Assembly: GCA_966210515.1 (NCBI GenBank)
Contig: CBIHLM010000015.1
Location: 1 to 64,000 of the forward strand
Direction: 5' to 3'
From: Paradesertivirga sp966210515
Lineage (GTDB): Bacteria; Bacteroidota; Bacteroidia; Sphingobacteriales; Sphingobacteriaceae
Length of the DNA stretch: 64,000 nt
Positions 1-8,753 of this stretch are shown here, in pieces. The notes under the pieces are model-generated. The model did not search any database, was not told the origin of the DNA, and saw nothing but the letters and a program-made list of their open reading frames with translations. Positions within the stretch are counted from its first letter, which is position 1. Every line of letters begins with the position of its first letter. A program made the position numbers and the translations under genes.

Positions 1-1813
1 ATGAATCAGAGACAACAATATTCGGGAACTTAAATACTCCCGACCCATTAGTTACCGCATAAGCTGTATAATACTTGTCAGGTATTCTTAGCTTTACATT
101 CGCCTTATTTAAAGGCATACCAGTCGAATTCCGGAGAATACCGGTTACCTCTATGCCCTGTTCAGGTAAGAAATATATTTGTGGATTTTTATCAGCAAGA
201 ATATCGGGGTATAAAAAACGACGATACCCTTGTGTAAGCATCAGCAGATCCAAATTTGCCTCAGTTTTTTCAGTAACTTGGTTGAAATAGTAATTGGGCT
301 TTTCAATATATCCTTTTAATTCAGATGTTAGCAACAGATTGCTCAAAATAGTGGTCTCCGCATTATCATCAAAAGGAACTTTTGATTCGTCTACTACGGC
401 TACAGACAGATTTGACTCAGTGGGTAGCTTGTTGTATTTTGTTTCTATATTAAGTCTTACTTTTTGCCGTCTTCCATAACTCGCTTTATCTGTTTTTAAT
501 GAAATGTTAAGCTCATCCGGGTGGCGAATAAACACAAGCCTTTCGCTGAAAGGTTTCCCCTGGCCTGATAAAAGAGTTAATTGAACTATGCCTGTCGGCA
601 ATTTGTCTTTAGGAATCGCTGCGGAAAATGCCTGTTTTTGAAGATTTATTTTCGCCGCATAATAAACAACCTCTCCGGCTTTAGCAATCAAATAAAAAGT
701 TTTACCCTCATTTTTTGAATAAAAATCCGCGTTACATAAAAAACGAAGATTTATATTTTCCTGATTTGGGGTATTATTGACAGCCAACGTAATACCACTG
801 CCAGCTACCTTTGGCAGAGGGTAGCTTCCGCTGTAATTTAGAGGTGAAGTAATTTTCGCAGTGTAGGTTTTTCCAAACTCGGGTGCCAATACAAAAAGGC
901 CCATACCTAAGTGTTGCGAGTCGAATTCCGTTACTGATTTGCCTTCATTATCTGTAATGGTTCCTTTTATGTTAATGCCTAAACCGTCAGCTTTCAAGGC
1001 TTTAAAAGCGATCTTTACAGGTATTTCGCTGATAATTTCGCCTCCTTCAGGAAAAAACTGAAGATCGATTTTATTAATAGCCGCATTCAATGAAAATGTG
1101 TTGCTAACCGGTCGTTCTAACTCAATGGTCGTAACGAGCGACTGAGCAGTATTTTGTGAAAGATTATCGGGAAGATTTAGAGTAAGGACACCATTTTGAT
1201 CTGTGCTTCCTTTTCCTTTGATCTCCTTATCTCCATCGCCCATTTTCCAGCTTATTTTTTTATTCGAATAGCTAGTCCCGTTAATATTTTTGTAGACAAT
1301 TCTGGCGATGCTGCCTGTGGTATTATGTTGAAATGTGATATGTGTGTTGACTGTATTTTCACCATCAACGATGTTAATACTTTTGCTAAAGTGGTAATCC
1401 GGATCAAAATTCATCATCCAGCGAGTATATGCCCTGATTTGATAATTCCCTTGTTTATAGGCTTCAGGCTTAAGTGCAATATTTCCCCAGGCCATACTAT
1501 TGATAACCGGTAATTTCAGTGTTTGAATTAACGAATCTCTGCTGTTTAAAACATCTACATAAACTATCTTACTCAGGGGCGAGGGGATGTGTGAACCTGC
1601 GGTTACATAGGCTTTTAGCCATATTGTATCGCCAACAGCATAATAGGGCTTATCGAAATGTACATGCAGTTTTTCCTGAGGATATTTGTTTGCAAACCCT
1701 TCAAGCTTGGTGATAATTTTACTCAGTCCGAGTGTATCTTGTTCTTGGCAAAAAGCAAAAAAGTTCAGCGCTATCAGTAAGGCAGTCAGAGAATAGATTC
1801 TAAAAAACGTCAT
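1..1813 (-). CDS. MG2 / macroglobulin-like surface protein, C-terminally truncated by window edge
   Basis: Open from the ATG at 1813 to the left edge with no stop (about 604 codons), so the C-terminus lies outside the window. Residues 1-22 form a signal peptide (MTFFRIYSLTALLIALNFFAFCQ). Residues about 47-72 carry the MG2 signature seen in Bacteroidota alpha-2-macroglobulin-like proteins (EKLHVHFDKPYYAVGDTIWL). Repeated beta-rich domains follow, and near the edge there is a carboxypeptidase-regulatory-like segment (about 545-604, 'VTGILRNSTGMPLNKANVKL'). Family members are exported, often end in a TonB plug-like domain, and their substrates are unknown. Their role in envelope defence or outer-membrane assembly is inference only. 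Confidence 0.8.
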   Translation of the reverse strand, partial: MTFFRIYSLTALLIALNFFAFCQEQDTLGLSKIITKLEGFANKYPQEKLHVHFDKPYYAVGDTIWLKAYVTAGSHIPSPLSKIVYVDVLNSRDSLIQTLKLPVINSMAWGNIALKPEAYKQGNYQIRAYTRWMMNFDPDYHFSKSINIVDGENTVNTHITFQHNTTGSIARIVYKNINGTSYSNKKISWKMGDGDKEIKGKGSTDQNGVLTLNLPDNLSQNTAQSLVTTIELERPVSNTFSLNAAINKIDLQFFPEGGEIISEIPVKIAFKALKADGLGINIKGTITDNEGKSVTEFDSQHLGMGLFVLAPEFGKTYTAKITSPLNYSGSYPLPKVAGSGITLAVNNTPNQENINLRFLCNADFYSKNEGKTFYLIAKAGEVVYYAAKINLQKQAFSAAIPKDKLPTGIVQLTLLSGQGKPFSERLVFIRHPDELNISLKTDKASYGRRQKVRLNIETKYNKLPTESNLSVAVVDESKVPFDDNAETTILSNLLLTSELKGYIEKPNYYFNQVTEKTEANLDLLMLTQGYRRFLYPDILADKNPQIYFLPEQGIEVTGILRNSTGMPLNKANVKLRIPDKYYTAYAVTNGSGVFKFPNIVVSDS

Positions 1814-2052
1814 CAACTTATAAAAATGAGACTATAAATGTATCTATTCTATCTGTTATAAGTTGAACTTTGTACTGCCTATTTTGAAATATCTAAGCTT
1901 TCCCGGTTTTTGTAATTAGCTCGGAAAACTTTTCGGTTTTTCCAGGGATTTTAAGCGGAACATCTTTTTCGCAGTTTTGGTTACCACAGAGAGGCCGATT
2001 CTTTTTTTATGCAAACAGGTAAGAGGGCTAAATTAGGAAACATTTTACATCG

Positions 2053-3813
2053 CTATTGTTGAAACCGCTCAGCTTTTTTAACAATGTCTCTGATGATTTC
2101 ATCTAATTCTTTGGCCGACTCGTCAAGATGCGGAAGTAATTCTTTAATAAGTTGTTCATCCATATCTCCGTGACACATTAGAGCTGTTATTCCCATAATG
2201 CGAGATAGGGGAGCTCTTACCAAATGAGACTGAATCCATGAAATTTGATGAAATCGCTTATTTTGCTCTTCAATTGCCTGAATATGATTTACCCGTTCTG
2301 TAATATCCTGCATGCATCCTATCATTCGCACAGGTGTTTTTCCCTTATAGATCAAAACGCCCCTATCGAGAACAACTTTATAGGTCCCGTCAGTACAACG
2401 GAACCGATACTCATCCTGCCATCTGGTCTTGCGATTGTTCATGTGTAATTCAATGCGCGTTTTAATACGTTCGGCATCATCCGGATGAATCAAGTCATAC
2501 CACCAATCTGCTAAGCTTACGATTTTTTTGTGCCCAAATATTGTCTGCAGGCCTTTACTCCATTTAATCTTATTACTCGGGAAATTCCAGTCGTATATCA
2601 CATCGCTTGTTGCTTTCGAGACGATTTTAAATCTCTCAATACCCTCCCTTATTTTTATATCATTGTGTATGTCCTGTGTAACATCTCTTGAATTTGTCAC
2701 GATGCCGCCAACCGCCGGATCGTTCGTCATATCGGTAACGATGGTCTCAATCCATCGAAAGCGATTTTTTGTATCCTTAAAGCGAAATGGACATATTTTA
2801 ATGCTCTGAGCAGGGTTTAGCTGTAAAAATTGACTTATCACCCGTCCTTTATCATCTTCATGGATAAAATCATATATGTTTTTTCCGGTTAAATACTCGC
2901 CGTGTATTCCGAATACCTTCTCGCAAGCCGGACTAATGTATTGAAAATTGCCTTCTGTATCCAGTATGTTTATTAAATCCGAACCGTTTTGGACAAGAGC
3001 TTTAAAGCGCTGCTCGCTGGCAATTAATGCCCGCTCAGTTTTCAACTTTTCAGTAACATCTGTGGCTACCACTATTCGGGCTTTTTTACCTCCAGACATC
3101 ATGGAATTACCTTCGATGTGAACAAAGATTTCTTCACCGTTCTTTTTCAAATGCTTAACCGAACTCTTATTGAAAGCACCTTCTTTTACGTTTTTGGCAA
3201 GTATGTTCTCAAGTATACTAATTTCACTTTTTGGCCTAATATCTTTAATTGTCATTGATAGAAACTCCTCTTCACTATAGCCATAATGATTGATCGCAGC
3301 TTCATTAATGTCAAGAAATCGAAGGCTTTCAAAGTCGTATACCCACATAGGCAGCGGACTTGAATTAAAAAGACTTTGATATTTTTGTCGTTCTGATTCT
3401 ACCTGTTTAACTTGTTCGGTAATATCTACCGGATTGTGAAGTATAAACTGCACATTATTATTCTCATCCAATATAGGGTAGGTGTCCCAATCCCAGTAAC
3501 GCACCTCAAAACCGCCCGACTCCAACGCAACGTCATATCTCTGCTTCCTTACCTTATGCGCCTTTTTTAGAAGTGCAGCATGCTCTAATGAGGTTTTTAC
3601 AACATTACCACTCTCAGATGCCGTGTCATCACGATTGTCTATAAATGCTTCAAAAAGTCCTTTCCCGATTATATCACACCTGGAGACGCCCACTTCCCGA
3701 ATAAAAGTCTCATTAACTTCAACAACGGTATAACGCGGCGCATCCGGATATAAGATAAGACAAGAAGTAGGACTGGCATTAACGACAGATAAGATGTTTT
3801 CTAATGATGCCAT
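2053..3813 (-). CDS. Multi-PAS sensor protein with HisKA-like end but no ATPase domain
   Basis: 586 residues, soluble, with no signal peptide or membrane segment. Four PAS/PAC units can be seen at about 10-135, 140-262, 265-385 and 388-515, each closing with a PAC-like 'D(I/V)T(E/Q)' motif. The C-terminus (516-586) resembles a phosphoacceptor dimerisation helix, 'QISWIQSHLVRAPLSRIMGI', with His in SHLVRAP. The chain then ends, and no HATPase_c N, G1 or G2 boxes follow in any frame. It may be a hybrid-type sensor scaffold or a protein phosphorylated by a separate kinase. It stands alone, with no regulator adjacent. The PAS architecture is clear; the signalling partner is unknown. Confidence 0.85.
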   Translation of the reverse strand: MASLENILSVVNASPTSCLILYPDAPRYTVVEVNETFIREVGVSRCDIIGKGLFEAFIDNRDDTASESGNVVKTSLEHAALLKKAHKVRKQRYDVALESGGFEVRYWDWDTYPILDENNNVQFILHNPVDITEQVKQVESERQKYQSLFNSSPLPMWVYDFESLRFLDINEAAINHYGYSEEEFLSMTIKDIRPKSEISILENILAKNVKEGAFNKSSVKHLKKNGEEIFVHIEGNSMMSGGKKARIVVATDVTEKLKTERALIASEQRFKALVQNGSDLINILDTEGNFQYISPACEKVFGIHGEYLTGKNIYDFIHEDDKGRVISQFLQLNPAQSIKICPFRFKDTKNRFRWIETIVTDMTNDPAVGGIVTNSRDVTQDIHNDIKIREGIERFKIVSKATSDVIYDWNFPSNKIKWSKGLQTIFGHKKIVSLADWWYDLIHPDDAERIKTRIELHMNNRKTRWQDEYRFRCTDGTYKVVLDRGVLIYKGKTPVRMIGCMQDITERVNHIQAIEEQNKRFHQISWIQSHLVRAPLSRIMGITALMCHGDMDEQLIKELLPHLDESAKELDEIIRDIVKKAERFQQ

Positions 3814-4136
3814 ACTGGTTAGACATTGTATTTATTAAGAGTATCATAATTCGGCTATCCTTCCCAACGACTCTAGATATAAGAAATTAACCCGTGGTTC
3901 TGTCCGCAAAATATGGGTTATTCTACTAAAAATAAGAATTTAGGTTACCGGAATTTTTAAATAGGGGTTTAAATGTGCTTAGTTCAGAATCTGATTAAAA
4001 TATTCATTTCATTTTTTACATTTATTCGTTTGTAATAATCGGCGGATTATTTAATATTCCACAACTTTGAACCAGAACGTTTCTTGTTAGATATATCAGA
4101 TCGTATTTAATATCGTTACAAACGAATTCCCAGTTT
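3814..4136. other. Intergenic region, no feature recognised
   Basis: 323 bp between the divergent PAS gene and the TIGR02757 gene. It is AT-rich. A one-mismatch -7 box (CAACTTTG, near 4066) is present, but I see no convincing promoter, hairpin or small gene. Confidence 0.5.
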
Positions 4137-5018
4137 ATGATAGCAAATCTAAAAGCCTTCCTTGATTCTAAAGTTAATCAATATAACTGTATCGACTTTA
4201 TAACCAACGATCCCGTAGTGATACCACATCAATTTTCCATTAAACAGGATATCGAGATCATGGGTTTTTTTGCGGCAACACTGGCATGGGGGCAGCGCAA
4301 AACCATAATTAGTAAGTGTAATGAACTTGTTGAAAGATTGGATAACAGTCCCTATGATTTTGTGAAGAATCATAATGAGTCAGATTTAAAACATTTGCTT
4401 GGATTTAAACATCGTACTTTTAATGATACTGATCTTTTGTGCTTTATCGAATTCTTTCGAAATCATTACTTGAGATATGAATCGCTTGAAGATGCTTTTT
4501 TGCCAAAACTGAATTCGCCTGTTTTCAGGGAGGAATATCTAGAGGAAGTTCAGGGAAATCAGCAATCCATAGAGGTGGCATCATCGGCCTGTTATGCGGG
4601 CGAGTTGCATTTAAGGTCTGAGTCCTTTTCTTACAGTACTGTTGAAGCTTTCCTCAATCATTTTCGCTCATACTTTTTTAGCTTGCCCGATTATCCTCGC
4701 AGAACCATTAAGCACGTCAGTTCCCCGGCTCAAAAATCTACCTGTAAACGCTTGAATATGTTTCTTCGATGGATGGTTCGAAAAGATGACAAAGGAGTCG
4801 ATTTTGGCATCTGGAGCAAGATAAATCCCTCACAACTCATTTGCCCATGCGATGTGCACGTCGATCGTGTTGCACGAAAGCTTAACTTGATTTCACGTAA
4901 GCAAACCGATTGGCAAACAGCTCTTGAGCTTACCGCCCGTCTTCGAGAATTTGACCCTTCAGATCCTGTAAAGTATGATTTTGCGCTGTTTGGCCTGGGC
5001 ATTGAAGAGCGCTTCTGA
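4137..5018 (+). CDS. TIGR02757 / DUF2400 family protein
   Basis: 293 residues, the usual family length. It matches the Bacteroidota TIGR02757 (DUF2400) family. Early comes a 'GFFAATLAWGQRKTI' block and later 'FLRWMVRKD..VDFGIW'. The C-terminal 'CPCDVHVDRVARKLNL...TARLREFDPSDPVKYDFALFGLGI' resembles the helix-hairpin-helix DNA-glycosylase fold (the VHVDR-to-FDP..PVKYDF stretch). A DNA-repair-like role is suggested by the fold, but no activity is established for the family. The start ATG at 4137 gives the expected N-terminus. It is followed 53 bp downstream by a PAP2 gene on the same strand. Confidence 0.85.
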   Translation: MIANLKAFLDSKVNQYNCIDFITNDPVVIPHQFSIKQDIEIMGFFAATLAWGQRKTIISKCNELVERLDNSPYDFVKNHNESDLKHLLGFKHRTFNDTDLLCFIEFFRNHYLRYESLEDAFLPKLNSPVFREEYLEEVQGNQQSIEVASSACYAGELHLRSESFSYSTVEAFLNHFRSYFFSLPDYPRRTIKHVSSPAQKSTCKRLNMFLRWMVRKDDKGVDFGIWSKINPSQLICPCDVHVDRVARKLNLISRKQTDWQTALELTARLREFDPSDPVKYDFALFGLGIEERF

Positions 5019-5071
5019 ATGTGTTGATAGAACAATTGTATAAAAGTTGTGTTAAGTATGTAAAATAATTT

Positions 5072-5902
5072 ATGAAATACACACTTATAGTTCTGTTATT
5101 AGTTAAAATTTCTTTCGGCGCTTCTGCCCAATCAGATTCTACTTCGGCCGAACGTTCTGGTTCTCCGTATACAACCAGGTTTGCAGTTGACGGCCCGATT
5201 ATAGGAGCCGGTATGGGCCTGACCTATCTGGGTTTTCGTATGGTTCAAAATAAAGATCCTCTTACCGAAGCAGAAGTACTAACTCTGGATAAAAATGATG
5301 TGAATGGTTTCGACAGATTTAGTGCAGGGTACTTCTCAGATAAAGCAAATGATGACAGTTATCTGCCATTCTACGCTGCATTTGCCATGCCTGCAGTAGC
5401 ATTGTTAAACAAGAATATTCGTCATAAAACCGGACAGGTATTTGTGATGTATCTTGAAACCATGCTTATAACCGGTGCTATGTTTACCATAACCGCGGGC
5501 GGTATAGACCGTCCCCGTCCATTGGTTTACAGTTCAGATGCTCCGATGAGTAAACGCCAGAGCAAAAATTCACAGCGTGCGTTTTATGCCGGACATCCGG
5601 CTGCAACAGCCGCTGCGACTTTTTTCACCGCAAAGGTATTCAGCGATTTTAATCCGAATTCCAAAGCAAAGCCTTATGTATGGGCCGCGGCTGCTATTAT
5701 TCCGGCTAGCGTAGCGTACATGCGTTTAAAGGCTGGCCAGCATTTTTTAAGCGATAATTTATTAGGCTATGGGCTTGGTGCAGTAACGGGGATTTTAGTG
5801 CCTCATTTCCATAAAAACAGAAACAGGGTAGATGGCTTAAGTGTTCAGCCATTTATGGGTGATGGCGTTAGCGGAATGGCGATGACCTATCGTTTAAAGT
5901 AA
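5072..5902 (+). CDS. Periplasmic PAP2-superfamily phosphatase
   Basis: 276 residues with an N-terminal signal peptide (cleavage after about GASAQ). The PAP2 phosphatase motifs can be read as GIDRPRP (motif 1), FYAGHPAATA (motif 2, with Ala where the consensus PSGH has Ser) and MRLKAGQHFLSDNLLG (motif 3, R-x5-H-x3-D retained). Such enzymes dephosphorylate lipid phosphates such as undecaprenyl-PP or phosphatidylglycerol-P at the membrane outer face; the substrate here is unknown. The catalytic His residues and the Arg are present, so activity is likely. It ends before a strong hairpin terminator shared with the convergent lipoprotein gene. Confidence 0.85.
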   Translation: MKYTLIVLLLVKISFGASAQSDSTSAERSGSPYTTRFAVDGPIIGAGMGLTYLGFRMVQNKDPLTEAEVLTLDKNDVNGFDRFSAGYFSDKANDDSYLPFYAAFAMPAVALLNKNIRHKTGQVFVMYLETMLITGAMFTITAGGIDRPRPLVYSSDAPMSKRQSKNSQRAFYAGHPAATAAATFFTAKVFSDFNPNSKAKPYVWAAAAIIPASVAYMRLKAGQHFLSDNLLGYGLGAVTGILVPHFHKNRNRVDGLSVQPFMGDGVSGMAMTYRLK

Positions 5903-5919
5903 CCAAACAAATTTTATAA

Positions 5920-5954
5920 GGCTCTGCAATTTCGAATTAGCAGAGCCTTTTTTT
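5920..5954 (+). terminator. Intrinsic terminator after the PAP2 gene
   Basis: Perfect 8-bp stem GGCTCTGC (5920-5927) / GCAGAGCC (5940-5947) with a 12-nt loop, followed by seven T residues. It sits 18 bp after the stop. The convergent lipoprotein gene may also use the hairpin, but the T-tract on that side is imperfect. Confidence 0.85.
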
Positions 5955-5979
5955 ATTGCAGCGATGAAGAATGGAGGTT

Positions 5980-6360
5980 CTATTCTGCTTTCGCTGAATC
6001 TTTTTTGGTTTTTTCCTTTATTTTATCCCCTGCATCTTCCAGTTTATCTCCAATCTTTCCAAAACTCTTTTTCACTTTGGTGTTTGTGCTATCCATCCAG
6101 GTGCTGACAGAATCCAGCCGGGCCCTGGCAGATGTCATGATCGAATAAACAGTGTCCATTCTAAAAACAATAGTCCTGTTAGAATCGGGATAATCCCAGA
6201 TTTCCGTCTGGTTGATAACGTTTTTCTTTCTTGGTTCGCCTACAATTTCTGTAACTTCTGCCTTGGTCATGCCAATTTCTACCGTTGCCAGATCTTTCGC
6301 CGGGCGAGAGCAACTGCTTAATGCGATTGCCGATATCAGAATAAAAAATGTACTTTTCAT
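5980..6360 (-). CDS. BamE/SmpA-like lipoprotein
   Basis: 126 residues. It has a lipoprotein signal with lipobox ALSSC (Cys16), so it is probably anchored in the envelope. Residues about 25-75 match the SmpA/OmlA (BamE-like) fold: 'LATVEIGMTKAEVTEIVGEPRKK...TEIWDYPDSNRTIVF', with the typical G-M-T-K-x-E-V..IxGEP pattern. The rest (75-126) is a charged amphipathic, probably helical tail rich in Lys, Asp and Ser. BamE proper belongs to the BAM complex, but Bacteroidota have many BamE-like lipoproteins, so BAM membership is not claimed. Confidence 0.75.
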   Translation of the reverse strand: MKSTFFILISAIALSSCSRPAKDLATVEIGMTKAEVTEIVGEPRKKNVINQTEIWDYPDSNRTIVFRMDTVYSIMTSARARLDSVSTWMDSTNTKVKKSFGKIGDKLEDAGDKIKEKTKKDSAKAE

Positions 6361-6546
6361 AATTATAGATTTTATCCGCTAACAGGAGTATCAGCGTTTT
6401 TGTTTAAGATAATTGGATTTGCACGACTACCCAAACCCGTTCTTCACTCCTTAACCCTTTCTCAAAGCAATCTCACTTCTATTATCTTGATGCTGATTTG
6501 CCGATTTTACCTTTCTCTTCAAAAATCCTATTTTCGACCAAATTAT

Positions 6547-7848
6547 ATGCAAGAAAAAAACAACAAACGTACAATCAGAGCATGGGCAATGTTCGATTGG
6601 GCAAACTCAGCTTATAACCTGGTAATCACCTCAACGATATTTCCCGCATACTATACCATCATTACGACCACCGAAGAACATGGAGATAGGGTGGATTTTT
6701 TCGGCTTCAGCTTTGTGAATACTGCTCTGGCTAACTATTCACTTTCGGTTGCATACCTGATTATGGCTGTTCTGCTGCCAGTTCTTTCAGGTATTGCGGA
6801 TGCTCGCGGGAATAAAAAAGCTTTTATGAAGTTTTTTACCTGGCTTGGTTCGCTTGCCTGTATCGGATTGTACTTTTTTAAATTAGAAACTCTCGAATTG
6901 GGAGTAATCTGCTCGGCTATTGCGGCCATGGGATACATTGGCGGAGTCATGTTTAGTAATTCGTATCTCCCGGAAATCGCCACGGTAGATCACCAGGACA
7001 GAGTAAGCGCCCAGGGATTTTCATACGGCTATATCGGCAGTGTGTTGCTCCAGATTATATGTTTTGTTTTTGTCTTAAAACCCGAATTATTTGGAATTAC
7101 CGATGCGTCGTTTCCTGCAAGATTATCGTTTCTGCTGGTCGGCATCTGGTGGATCGGTTTTGCTCAGATACCTTTTAACAGGTTGCCCAAAGGTACACCA
7201 GCACTTAGAAAGCCATCCTCTAGTGTTATTGAAAGTGGTTATCAGGAATTAGGTAAAGTTTGGACCCAGTTAAAAGAGTACAACGTACTTCATCGTTTTT
7301 TATATGCTTTTTTCTTTTATTCTGTAGGTGTTCAAACAATTATGCTGGTAGCTACCGCCTTTGGAGCCAAAGTTTTGAAGATGGAAACCAGCGAGCTTAT
7401 CGCAACAATTCTGATTATTCAGCTGGTAGCAATAGCAGGAGCCAATCTAATGTCGTTAATGGCAGCAAAAATTGGGAATATAAGGGTTTTGATGATGGTG
7501 GTTTCTATCTGGATAGGAGTGTGCATTGTTGCATTTTTCATACAAACTAAATTTCAGTTCTTTGCTCTGGCTGGTTTAGTGGGACTTATAATGGGAGGTA
7601 TTCAATCCTTATCACGTTCTACTTATTCAAAATTGCTGCCTGTAAATACACACGATACTGCTTCATTTTTTAGTTTTTACGATGTTACCGAGAAATTAGC
7701 CATTGTAATTGGATTGGCTACGTTTGCTTTTATCGAAGAGAACTCAAATATTAGAAATTCAGCTCTTTCATTAACTGTGTTTTTCATCGCAGGACTGATT
7801 ATGTTGTTTGTTGTATTACGAACCAGGCCTGCAAAACAGGGCAAGTAG
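6547..7848 (+). CDS. MFS transporter, UMF1/Atg22-like
   Basis: 433 residues from the ATG at 6547. An upstream in-frame start at 6400 would add 49 residues unlike the family, and the conserved N-terminus 'RTIRAWAMFDWANSAYN' begins just after 6547. About 12 membrane helices. The 'AMFDWANSAY' motif is diagnostic of the UMF1 (Atg22-like) branch of the major facilitator superfamily, which is linked in eukaryotes to vacuolar amino-acid efflux. The bacterial substrate is unknown. 'GGIQSLSRSTYSKLLP' is a second family-typical cytoplasmic-loop motif. The weak -7-like TATTTTCG just upstream supports the shorter start. Confidence 0.88.
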   Translation: MQEKNNKRTIRAWAMFDWANSAYNLVITSTIFPAYYTIITTTEEHGDRVDFFGFSFVNTALANYSLSVAYLIMAVLLPVLSGIADARGNKKAFMKFFTWLGSLACIGLYFFKLETLELGVICSAIAAMGYIGGVMFSNSYLPEIATVDHQDRVSAQGFSYGYIGSVLLQIICFVFVLKPELFGITDASFPARLSFLLVGIWWIGFAQIPFNRLPKGTPALRKPSSSVIESGYQELGKVWTQLKEYNVLHRFLYAFFFYSVGVQTIMLVATAFGAKVLKMETSELIATILIIQLVAIAGANLMSLMAAKIGNIRVLMMVVSIWIGVCIVAFFIQTKFQFFALAGLVGLIMGGIQSLSRSTYSKLLPVNTHDTASFFSFYDVTEKLAIVIGLATFAFIEENSNIRNSALSLTVFFIAGLIMLFVVLRTRPAKQGK

Positions 7849-7897
7849 AAATTATCGGCGATTTCAGAAAATCTTCACCTTTTAATCTTTATCCTTT

Positions 7898-7905
7898 TAC
7901 CTTTG
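7898..7905 (+). promoter_or_regulatory. -7 promoter box (TACCTTTG)
   Basis: Exact match to the Bacteroidota -7 consensus TAnnTTTG, 9 nt before the ATG at 7915. It overlaps the alternative TTG start at 7903 and therefore argues for the ATG. No clear -33 TTTG is seen. Confidence 0.45.
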
Positions 7906-7914
7906 GCCCTCGAT

Positions 7915-8643
7915 ATGACAGTTGAACTTTTTATTCCCTGCTTTATAGATCAACTTTACCCGGAAACTGCTTTTAACACTGTAAAAGTTTTAGAAAAGGC
8001 CGGATGTAAGGTCAAATATAATCCTCAGCAAACCTGCTGTGGGCAGCCAGCATTCAACGCAGGATTTTGGGATGAGGCAAAAGCTGTAGGTAGTAAGTTT
8101 CTGAACGATTTCTCGGAAGGTAATTATATTGTATCTCCTTCTGCTTCGTGTACGGGTATGGTCAAGAATTATTATAATGATTTATTTACTAATACTGCAG
8201 TTCATAACAAATGCCGCGCTGTACAAAGCAATATTTTTGAGCTATCCGATTTTTTAATCAACGTGATAAAGAAAGATTACTTCGGTGCTGAACTGGAGGG
8301 CAGGGCGGTGTATCACGATTCTTGTGCTGGCTTGAGAGAATGTAAGATAAAAGACGAGCCTCGAGCTTTACTCTCTAAAGTACATGGGCTGGATCTGGTT
8401 GAAATGAAAGATAACGATACTTGTTGCGGCTTTGGCGGAACCTTCGCTGTGAAATTTGACGCCATTTCAAGCGCTATGGCTCAGCAAAAAGTTGATAATG
8501 CTTTGGCTGTTGATGCAGAGTATATTATCTCAACAGATGCCTCGTGCTTATTGCACCTGCAGGGCTATATCGATAAAAACCAACTCCCAATAAAAACAAT
8601 GCATATTGCTGATGTGCTTACTCAAGGCTGGGGGAATGTATAA
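7915..8643 (+). CDS. LutA-like (Fe-S)-binding oxidoreductase subunit
   Basis: 242 residues. Two CCG (cysteine-rich) domains with the typical CX(n)CCGX(n)C pattern: first 'PCFIDQLYP..' with 'TCCGQPAFNAG' (about 36-46), second 'CAGLRECK' with 'TCCGFGGTFAVK'. This is the LutA/YkgE family, an iron-sulfur subunit of L-lactate or glycolate-type oxidation complexes. LutB and LutC normally lie beside it, but neither is present here. The only FAD-linked partner candidate in the window is the GlcD-like gene 31 kb away. The ATG at 7915 is chosen over the TTG at 7903 because a promoter box covers the latter. Confidence 0.88.
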   Translation: MTVELFIPCFIDQLYPETAFNTVKVLEKAGCKVKYNPQQTCCGQPAFNAGFWDEAKAVGSKFLNDFSEGNYIVSPSASCTGMVKNYYNDLFTNTAVHNKCRAVQSNIFELSDFLINVIKKDYFGAELEGRAVYHDSCAGLRECKIKDEPRALLSKVHGLDLVEMKDNDTCCGFGGTFAVKFDAISSAMAQQKVDNALAVDAEYIISTDASCLLHLQGYIDKNQLPIKTMHIADVLTQGWGNV

Positions 8644-8672
8644 TTCAGACTACAGCTTTCAGTATAAAATCC

Positions 8673-8680
8673 TATTTTTG
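8673..8680 (+). promoter_or_regulatory. -7 promoter box of the thrS operon (TATTTTTG)
   Basis: Exact TAnnTTTG match 73 nt upstream of thrS. It would give a leader of about 70 nt that begins with a 7-bp hairpin (8687-8693 / 8701-8707) and contains a second small GCC-GAAA-GGC hairpin. No good -33 box is seen. Confidence 0.45.
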
Positions 8681-8753
8681 CATCCCTAATCACATTGTAG
8701 GTGATTAATCTATTGTTTCTTTAATCGCCGAAAGGCAAAAATCATGTTTGTAA

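Noticed and set aside
6400..6546. Extended N-terminus of the MFS transporter
   Set aside because: The added 49 residues do not match the family and the conserved start begins after 6547.
7903..7914. TTG start for the LutA-like gene
   Set aside because: The promoter box TACCTTTG overlaps it and ATG at 7915 gives the normal family N-terminus.
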